A stretch of DNA of 11,874 bases from NCBI GenBank assembly GCA_964616405.1, contig CAZTRE010000034.1:1-11874 (forward strand), in the 5' to 3' direction. The DNA comes from JAEDES01 sp964616405 (GTDB taxonomy: Bacteria > Bacillota_I > Bacilli_A > RF39 > UBA660). Below are positions 7,077-11,874 of this stretch, in pieces; position 1 is the first letter of the stretch, and the number at the start of each line of letters is the position of its first letter. The notes below the pieces were generated by a model that made no database searches, was not told the DNA's origin, and saw only the letters and a program-made list of their open reading frames with translations. The position numbers and the translations under genes are program-made.

Positions 7077-7511
7077 CTAATTATTTTTAATAGATTTAAA
7101 AAATTGTTTACTTTCAGGGTCTCTATAGTCATTTAATTCAGCTAATTGTTCTGCAGTATTAACACCATATTTTGAGGCAATGTATGAAGTTTCACTTCTT
7201 TTTAAAGTTGAAAACTCCGCATTTCTTAACATTATTCCTTCAGAAGAAAACTTCCATGGTATGTATTTTTGTTCTTCGAAGATATTTAACTCACCATTAT
7301 TAAATTGTGTTCCATAAATGCTACATTGAGTTGGATAGGTGGTTGTTGTTTCTTGACCATTTTTCTCAACAATTAGGTTAAAGCCGAAATGGTCTCCGCT
7401 AAAAACGGCACCTAATTCTAATGGAAGTTTTTCATTTTCTAATATAACTACATTTTCGCTCGGACTTAATTTTAGTGTTATTGGATTATTTATCTTTGCT
7501 TCTAATTTCAT
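7077..7511 (-). CDS. Protein of unknown function leading the tsaD operon
   Basis: I do not recognise this 144-residue protein. It has no signal peptide, membrane segment, cysteine motif or nucleotide-binding loop. The first 95 residues read as alternating short beta-strands (INNPITLKL, NVVILENE, FGFNLIVE, GELNIFEEQKYIPWKF), suggesting a small beta-sandwich or barrel, followed by a charged helical tail (about 100-144). A single Cys is at 63. It has its own extended -10 promoter (7537-7545) and a GGGAG-type ribosome binding site, and codon use matches its neighbours, so it is very likely a real gene. No terminator separates it from tsaD, 40 bases downstream. A role in tRNA modification is only a guess from position. 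Confidence 0.75.
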   Translation of the reverse strand: MKLEAKINNPITLKLSPSENVVILENEKLPLELGAVFSGDHFGFNLIVEKNGQETTTTYPTQCSIYGTQFNNGELNIFEEQKYIPWKFSSEGIMLRNAEFSTLKRSETSYIASKYGVNTAEQLAELNDYRDPESKQFFKSIKNN

Positions 7512-7536
7512 ATTATTGCTCCCGTCTTCGTCTCAT

Positions 7537-7545
7537 ATTATAACA
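7537..7545 (-). promoter_or_regulatory. Extended -10 promoter of unknown gene-tsaD operon
   Basis: The - strand reads TGTTATAAT, 25 bases before the start of the 144-residue gene. It directly follows the terminator of the tsaE-tsaB-rimI operon, so the -35 position falls inside that hairpin and shows no TTGACA match. Confidence 0.6.
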
Positions 7546-7546
7546 T

Positions 7547-7578
7547 AAAAGACTCTTTTTTTCTACTAAAAGAGCCTT
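7547..7578 (-). terminator. Intrinsic terminator of tsaE-tsaB-rimI operon
   Basis: On the - strand, arms AAGGCTCTTTT (7578-7568) and AAAAGAGTCTT (7559-7549) pair over 11 positions with one G-T wobble and an 8-base loop, followed by TT. The hairpin begins six bases after the rimI stop. The trailing T-run is short beyond the stem, but the stem itself ends T-rich. Confidence 0.75.
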
Positions 7579-7583
7579 ATAAC

Positions 7584-7979
7584 TTATTTATTTTTTTCCA
7601 TAAGCATACCATCTGTTCCTTGATAATATCCTTTGCGAATAGCTTTTTCCACAAAACCATTGTTTTTATAAAGATGAATGGCTGGAAAATTATCTTGTTT
7701 TACTTCTAATGTAATACTTTTATCCACAATTTCTATGAATTTTTGAAGCAAAATTTTGCCTTTTCCACAGTTCCTGTGGGAAATTTCTATTTCAAATTGG
7801 TTGATTTCTGCTCGTTCATAAATATCACTATAATAAATATAGCCTATTACCTGGTTATCCTCTTTTAAAATTAAATATTTTCCAAAAGGATTAGCCTCAA
7901 GTTCGTGAATAACTTTTTGTGGAGTTAAAAGGGAGCCTGTTAGCTCATTCAGATTATCTTTTGTTAATTCAATGATCAT
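7584..7979 (-). CDS. rimI: RimI-type GNAT N-acetyltransferase
   Basis: This is a 131-residue GNAT-fold acetyltransferase. The acetyl-CoA pyrophosphate loop is RNCGKG (69-74, R-x-x-G-x-G), preceded by the beta-4 strand INQFEIEIS. The NFPAIHLYKNNGF segment (97-109) and the GYYQGTDGMLMEK end are typical of RimI, which in E. coli acetylates the N-terminal Ala of ribosomal protein S18 and in other bacteria may act more widely. It is a little shorter than E. coli RimI (about 148). Its ATG overlaps the tsaB stop (ATGA), and no strong separate ribosome binding site is seen, so translation is probably coupled. Gene order tsaE-tsaB-rimI is the common Firmicute arrangement and strengthens the call. Confidence 0.87.
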   Translation of the reverse strand: MIIELTKDNLNELTGSLLTPQKVIHELEANPFGKYLILKEDNQVIGYIYYSDIYERAEINQFEIEISHRNCGKGKILLQKFIEIVDKSITLEVKQDNFPAIHLYKNNGFVEKAIRKGYYQGTDGMLMEKNK

Positions 7980-8605
7980 TGGTTTAATTTACTTTCTTCG
8001 GCCTCTGTTAATTTTAAATAATCTGGATTAACGGCATGAGGATTAATTGATTTTTTATCTTTAAAATAATTAACTATTTTTAAGATATCTGGATCATATG
8101 CCTTTGAGTTTGGAAAATCGTCCAATTCATCATTGGTTATAATAAGATAATTAGAAAGCTTATCTAAATGCAACATTAAATCTTCTATTTTTATATGTTG
8201 TGGTTTTAAGATAGTATTATTATCTTCATCATAAATGGCAGTAAAAACATAATGTCTCCTGGCATCTAACATTGGGACACGAACAATTCTTTCATCTATT
8301 GAGATCATCATTGCTTCTAGAGAAGTAATAGTTGTTACTGGAATATTTAGACTCCAGGCATAAACTTTCGCAATAGTGATTCCTATTCTTATACCAGTAA
8401 ATGAACCTGGTCCATTAACTACTATTATTTTATCAATATCTTTAGGTTGCAAATTTGTGCTTGTAAATAAACTCGCTATTTCTGGAAGTGCCTCTTCTGA
8501 AAGACTATGTCCAAATTCTTTTTTCACTTCACATAACAATTTGTCATCTTCAACAATGCCTGAATATAAAAAACTAGATGAAGTATCTATATATAAGGTT
8601 CTCAT
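7976..8605 (-). CDS. tsaB: t6A biosynthesis scaffold protein TsaB
   Basis: TsaB (YeaZ) is the non-catalytic ASKHA paralogue that binds TsaD and assembles the TsaB-TsaD-TsaE complex needed for t6A37 on tRNA. The protein is 209 residues, slightly short for the family (about 220-240). Family signatures visible are the N-terminal LYIDTSS, HSLSEEALP (33-41), NGPGSFTGIRIG (64-75), DARRHYVFTAIYD (114-126) and a C-terminal VNPDYLKLTEAE (192-203). The start overlaps the tsaE stop and its own stop overlaps the rimI start, both as ATGA, so the three genes are translationally coupled. Confidence 0.95.
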   Translation of the reverse strand: MRTLYIDTSSSFLYSGIVEDDKLLCEVKKEFGHSLSEEALPEIASLFTSTNLQPKDIDKIIVVNGPGSFTGIRIGITIAKVYAWSLNIPVTTITSLEAMMISIDERIVRVPMLDARRHYVFTAIYDEDNNTILKPQHIKIEDLMLHLDKLSNYLIITNDELDDFPNSKAYDPDILKIVNYFKDKKSINPHAVNPDYLKLTEAEESKLNQ

Positions 8606-9060
8606 AATATTGCCTCACAAAGATCTTCATATTTTTTACCATATGGTGTAATGGTGATAATACGTTTATTTTCATCTTCTTGTGAATTTTTAATTTTGAT
8701 ATCTAATCTTTTTTCTGGAAGATAGTCTGGTATCATATCGGCCCATTCAATAATCGTAACGCCTTTTTTGGTATAGTATTCTTCAATACCTAAATCTTCT
8801 ACCTTTCCATCTAAACGATATACATCCATGTGGTATAATGGCATTTCTCCAGATAAATATTCCTTTATAATATTAAATGTTGGTGAAGTTACCTCATCCG
8901 TAACTTCCATTGCCTGTGCAAAACCTTTTGTGAAAATAGTTTTTCCACTGCCTAAATCACCACGTAAACAGATTACCATATTTGGAAATTTTTCTGATTC
9001 AATATTTTGAGCTAACTCTATTGTTTCTTTTTCTGAATAAGTTGTTAATTTATATTCCAT
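8602..9060 (-). CDS. tsaE: t6A biosynthesis ATPase TsaE
   Basis: TsaE (YjeE) is the small P-loop ATPase that binds the TsaB-TsaD dimer and resets it between rounds of tRNA threonylcarbamoylation. The 152-residue length is typical. Visible are Walker A GDLGSGKT (34-41), switch-like TSPTF (58-62), the HMDVYRL segment with Asp79, and IIEWAD with Glu105. I chose the ATG at 9060. A GTG nine bases upstream is in frame but lies inside the AGGTGA ribosome binding site (9066-9071). It is first in the operon, behind the extended -10 at 9079-9087. Confidence 0.95.
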   Translation of the reverse strand: MEYKLTTYSEKETIELAQNIESEKFPNMVICLRGDLGSGKTIFTKGFAQAMEVTDEVTSPTFNIIKEYLSGEMPLYHMDVYRLDGKVEDLGIEEYYTKKGVTIIEWADMIPDYLPEKRLDIKIKNSQEDENKRIITITPYGKKYEDLCEAIL

Positions 9061-9065
9061 TTTAA

Positions 9066-9071
9066 TCACCT
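9066..9071 (-). promoter_or_regulatory. Ribosome binding site that sets the tsaE start
   Basis: AGGTGA on the - strand is five bases before the ATG at 9060. The competing GTG start at 9067-9069 is part of this site, so it cannot be the start. Confidence 0.8.
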
Positions 9072-9078
9072 ACAATTT

Positions 9079-9087
9079 ATTATACCA
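9079..9087 (-). promoter_or_regulatory. Extended -10 promoter of tsaE-tsaB-rimI operon
   Basis: The - strand reads TGGTATAAT, 18 bases before the tsaE ATG. Its first T is the last T of the upstream terminator tract. The best -35 candidate, TTGTAT (9101-9106, spacing 16), spans the loop and edge of that terminator hairpin. Confidence 0.6.
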
Positions 9088-9111
9088 AAAAAAAAGAGTT
9101 ATACAACTCTT
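9087..9111 (-). terminator. Intrinsic terminator of tldD-tldE operon
   Basis: On the - strand, a perfect AAGAGTT/AACTCTT stem (7 bp) with loop GTAT ends in a run of nine T. It lies 25 bases after the tldE stop and runs directly into the tsaE promoter. Confidence 0.9.
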
Positions 9112-9136
9112 CTATATAATATTTATGTCAACTTGT

Positions 9137-10417
9137 CTATTCTGATGCTATAGAAATATTTTTTATAAATAAAGATGGTGCCCCTAGGCTTTGACTTTGA
9201 AATACTAAGTCATTTCCTATTGCTTTTATATTTGAAAGTAATTCAAAAATTGTTGTACTCATAACTGATGGTACAAACCCTGAAGTTATTTTTCCATCTT
9301 TTATTATATAACCAAAAACTTGGATAGAAATATTTCCTGTTGAAGCATTTATAGATGTAGCCATTGAGCCCATTTGGTCAGTAATATAAAGACCATCTTT
9401 CATTTCTTTTAGCAATTCTTCAACTGATTTTTTTGATGGTACTATATACAAATTTCTGGTATCAATCTGTCCATAACCATTTCCGGTAGAGCTCGTATTT
9501 GTTAATTTTGCCTCTTTTAAATTATATAGGTATGTTTTTAAAACTCCATTTTCTATTATTGCTTTATTGTAAGTAGATGTTGCTTCTTTATCAAAGATAG
9601 TATACCCAGGATAATTTTCATTTAGGGGTTCTTCTACGATATTAAGCTCTGAAGAAAAGATTTTTTTATTCAACTTATCATCTAAACAGGATATTTTCTC
9701 TCTTACGGATTGTGCTGATAACATATCCTTTAAACCAGAGATAACAGCCGCAACTACATTATTATCTAAAACAATATCATATTTCTTTGTTTCAATTTTT
9801 TCTTTTGTTACTTGAAGTGTTGATTTTTCTAAAACTTCTTTTACCATCTCAGTAAAATTAATCTGTTTTTTATCAGTTACCAAAATACTTCTATCAAAAC
9901 TTGCAGAATCACCATTATCCTCAGCTGTTGCTTCAACTACAAAAAGATAAGTGTGTTCTGATGTATTAAGGTCTAGCCCTTTACTATTTACTATTTTAGT
10001 TTCATTATAATCATCAGAGTAGAAAAGTTCTAGGGATTTAACTAGTGGATAATCTTTTTTTAAATCATCAAGCTCTCGGAATAGTTCAATTTCTTCTTTA
10101 ACTGATACTTTTTTATTATGTTTAATACTAGACATCTCTTTAGGTTCTAAAAAATCCTCTTGATAATTAGAATCTGTTAAATTTATCTTTTCAAGTAAAA
10201 TTTCTATGATACTCTCATCCAGATAATCTGTCCTAAGAGTTTCCACTTTATCATTTAATTGGGCTTTGATGAAATAACTAATTTTGTCTATATTAGAATA
10301 ATCATCTAATTTTTTATTAATAATTTGAATTACTGTACTGATAGCAGTATCTATAGTTATTTGAATATTAGTAAATCCTTTTTGTTTAGCTGAAGTTATA
10401 AATTCTTGATAAGTCAT
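9137..10417 (-). CDS. tldE: TldE (PmbA), non-metal partner subunit of TldD/TldE protease
   Basis: TldE (PmbA) forms a heterodimer with TldD; TldD carries the metal site, and TldE shapes the closed chamber that cleaves unfolded peptides. In E. coli the pair matures microcin B17 and degrades the antitoxin CcdA. This 426-residue protein has the PmbA-type central and C-terminal layout: GLKDMLSAQSV (228-238) at the place where TldD has HExxxH, the TSSTGNGYG segment (308-316), and the beta-rich C-terminus through SLGAPSLFIKNISI. No HExxxH is present, as expected. Its ATG overlaps the last base of the tldD stop (TAATG), and AGGAGG (10427-10432) inside the end of tldD gives it a strong ribosome binding site. 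The N-terminal 120 residues are less conserved-looking. Confidence 0.92.
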   Translation of the reverse strand: MTYQEFITSAKQKGFTNIQITIDTAISTVIQIINKKLDDYSNIDKISYFIKAQLNDKVETLRTDYLDESIIEILLEKINLTDSNYQEDFLEPKEMSSIKHNKKVSVKEEIELFRELDDLKKDYPLVKSLELFYSDDYNETKIVNSKGLDLNTSEHTYLFVVEATAEDNGDSASFDRSILVTDKKQINFTEMVKEVLEKSTLQVTKEKIETKKYDIVLDNNVVAAVISGLKDMLSAQSVREKISCLDDKLNKKIFSSELNIVEEPLNENYPGYTIFDKEATSTYNKAIIENGVLKTYLYNLKEAKLTNTSSTGNGYGQIDTRNLYIVPSKKSVEELLKEMKDGLYITDQMGSMATSINASTGNISIQVFGYIIKDGKITSGFVPSVMSTTIFELLSNIKAIGNDLVFQSQSLGAPSLFIKNISIASE

Positions 10418-11793
10418 TATTCTTTACCTCCTACTAATATTTTGGATATTTTTATTGTGGGTTGTCCAACTGAAACTTCAATAAATCCACTCTTACTTCC
10501 ACAATATCCGTCCGATAAAAGTAGGTCATCACTAACCATCTCCACATTGTTTAGTATATCTTTTCCATTACCAATTAATGTTACTCCTCTTAATTGCTTT
10601 GTTATCTTTCCATGTTCTATCAAAAAAGCGTTATCGACAGCAAAGTTGAAATCTCCTGTTGCAGGATTAACTGTTCCTCCACTTAAGCTTTTACAATATA
10701 CACCTAAGTCAATTGAAGCAAACATGTCCTCTATCTTATCAGTTCCTGGAGCAAGGTAGGTATTACTCATCCTTGAAGTTGGTGCATATTCATAACTTTC
10801 TCTGCGGCCACACCCAGTAGAAGTTTTATTCATTATGATGCCACCAATTTTGTCGACAAGATAATTTTTTAGAATACCATTTTCAATTAAAATCGTTTTT
10901 TTAGTTTTATGGCCTTCGCTATCAATTATGTTACTTCCCCACATATTTTCGATAGTTCCATCATCAATAATTGTCACTTTTTCGCTACCAATTTTTTTAC
11001 CTAAAGAATCAGAAAATATTGATAATTTTGGAGCAACTGCAGTTGATTCTAAACCGTGGCCACATGCTTCGTGAAATATTACTGCTCCAAATCCAGGCGC
11101 AATTATTACTGGCAACTCTCCTCCTTTAAAGTCTTCAGCATCTAATTTCTTAACAGCCTCTGAAGCAGCAGCCAATAACTCTTCTTCAATATTAAAATTT
11201 TCTAAAAATTCATACCCTGTTCCTTCGCCATAATGCGTAATTTCATTTTCTTTAATATTTCCTCTTTGCGTATAAATTATCCCTAAGAATCTTGTTTGCG
11301 TATTATCACTTTGAATAAATTTTCCATCAGAATTAGCAATTATAAAGTCTCTATTTATTTCTCTAAATGATAAAGCAGCCTGGGTTACTTCCTTGTATTT
11401 ATTTCTAATTAAGGTATCTGCCTTTTGCAATATTTCCTTCTTTTTAGTTGCTGGAAAATCATCATGAGGGATCTTAGCTTTTTGCTTAAATACTTCAAGT
11501 TCATTTAATTTTATATTTACATCTTTTATAGAATTAGAAATATTTGCAGCAAGTTTTCTAGCAGTGTCACATAAACTATTCATATCTAAGTTGTTTGATG
11601 ATGAATAAAAATATTCTTCATCCTTTATAACTCTTATACCTACACCTTTTTTATTAGAAGTTACAATTGTATCTAATTTTGAATCATTAAAATTGTAAAC
11701 CTTAGTTTGTGCTTCTTCGTAATACACTTCTGCAAAATCTGCACCGGTCGACATCGCAATAGATAATATTGTTTCATAGTCTTTTTTTGTCAT
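10417..11793 (-). CDS. tldD: TldD, metal-bearing subunit of TldD/TldE metalloprotease
   Basis: TldD is the catalytic subunit of the TldD/TldE cytosolic metalloprotease. The 458-residue protein shows the HEACGHGLES motif (HExxxH, His241, Glu242, His246) and a Cys431 in the GYCGSKSG segment, which matches the position of the third metal ligand reported for E. coli TldD. Other family landmarks are GVGIRVI (50-56), GGELPVIIAPGFG (224-236), the STGCGRRESYEYAPTSRMSNTY region (325-346) and GGTVNPATGDFNF (372-384). I chose the ATG at 11793: AGGTGA (11799-11804) is five bases before it, and an in-frame GTG at 11802 lies within that site. It is first in a two-gene operon with tldE. No peptide precursor gene is visible nearby, so the substrate is unknown. 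Confidence 0.95.
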   Translation of the reverse strand: MTKKDYETILSIAMSTGADFAEVYYEEAQTKVYNFNDSKLDTIVTSNKKGVGIRVIKDEEYFYSSSNNLDMNSLCDTARKLAANISNSIKDVNIKLNELEVFKQKAKIPHDDFPATKKKEILQKADTLIRNKYKEVTQAALSFREINRDFIIANSDGKFIQSDNTQTRFLGIIYTQRGNIKENEITHYGEGTGYEFLENFNIEEELLAAASEAVKKLDAEDFKGGELPVIIAPGFGAVIFHEACGHGLESTAVAPKLSIFSDSLGKKIGSEKVTIIDDGTIENMWGSNIIDSEGHKTKKTILIENGILKNYLVDKIGGIIMNKTSTGCGRRESYEYAPTSRMSNTYLAPGTDKIEDMFASIDLGVYCKSLSGGTVNPATGDFNFAVDNAFLIEHGKITKQLRGVTLIGNGKDILNNVEMVSDDLLLSDGYCGSKSGFIEVSVGQPTIKISKILVGGKE

Positions 11794-11798
11794 ATTTA

Positions 11799-11804
11799 TC
11801 ACCT
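11799..11804 (-). promoter_or_regulatory. Ribosome binding site that sets the tldD start
   Basis: AGGTGA on the - strand is five bases before the ATG at 11793. The alternative GTG start (11800-11802) is inside it. Confidence 0.8.
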
Positions 11805-11809
11805 ATACC

Positions 11810-11818
11810 ATTATAACA
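11810..11818 (-). promoter_or_regulatory. Extended -10 promoter of tldD-tldE operon
   Basis: The - strand reads TGTTATAAT, 16 bases before the tldD ATG and directly joined to the T-tract of the preceding terminator. At the -35 position there is only TCGAAA, in the terminator loop. The predicted leader is about ten bases. Confidence 0.55.
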
Positions 11819-11845
11819 AAAAAAATACAGTTTTTCGACTGCATT
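11818..11845 (-). terminator. Intrinsic terminator of a - strand gene lying beyond the right edge
   Basis: On the - strand, AATGCAGT and ACTGTATT form an 8-bp stem (one G-T pair) around the loop CGAAAA, followed by more T (T-run 11825-11818). It must end a gene to the right of the window, since no gene inside the window feeds it. Confidence 0.75.
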
Positions 11846-11856
11846 CATTTTTATAC

Positions 11857-11874
11857 AAAAAAAAATCCTTGGCA
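11857..11874 (-). terminator. Possible right arm and T-tract of a second terminator, cut by the window edge
   Basis: The - strand reads TGCCAAGGA followed by nine T, which looks like the 3' arm and tract of a terminator whose 5' arm is outside the window. The pairing arm cannot be seen, so this is tentative. Confidence 0.3.

Noticed and set aside
1..11874. Search for a mobile element, defence system, CRISPR array, tRNA or riboswitch
   Set aside because: No transposase, integrase, direct repeats, spaced repeat array, cloverleaf or long structured leader was seen. Intergenic gaps are all under 185 bases and hold promoters and terminators.

Overview
The window is AT-rich, gene-dense bacterial DNA. 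It looks like chromosome of a low-GC Bacillota: Bacilli or Erysipelotrichia-like, possibly an uncultured gut lineage. The reasons are AGGTGA/GGAGG-type ribosome binding sites, ATGA start/stop overlaps, an LtaS/MdoB-type envelope enzyme, and the Firmicute-style tsaE-tsaB-rimI cluster. Tryptophan is TGG and TGA is used as a stop (tsaE, tsaB), so the standard bacterial code applies rather than the Mycoplasma code. The lineage is inference, not a database match.

Layout from left to right. On the + strand, the window opens inside an ABC importer operon: the end of an ATPase gene, then an overlapping SsuC/ThiX-type permease. A bidirectional terminator separates it from a - strand gene for an MdoB/LtaS-family phosphoglycerol-transferase-like membrane enzyme. 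After a divergent intergenic region comes a + strand YjjG-type HAD phosphatase, broken by a single in-frame TAA. It converges, through a shared terminator, on a - strand pair: fucO (Fe-dependent lactaldehyde/1,2-propanediol oxidoreductase), followed 19 bases later by a stand-alone FIST-domain protein.

The right half is entirely - strand. In transcription order it holds tldD-tldE (a heterodimeric metalloprotease), then tsaE-tsaB-rimI, then an unrecognised 144-residue protein with tsaD. TsaD, TsaB and TsaE are three core components that make the t6A modification of ANN-decoding tRNAs; RimI is their usual neighbour. Each operon starts at an extended -10 promoter (TGnTATAAT) and ends at a compact intrinsic terminator. 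At three junctions the terminator of one operon runs directly into the promoter of the next.

No RNA genes, CRISPR arrays, insertion sequences or prophage genes were seen, and no stretch of 300 bases lacks a gene. The items most worth a second look are the nonsense-interrupted HAD gene, the fucO-FIST pairing, the unknown gene leading the tsaD operon, and the fused terminator/extended -10 junctions.
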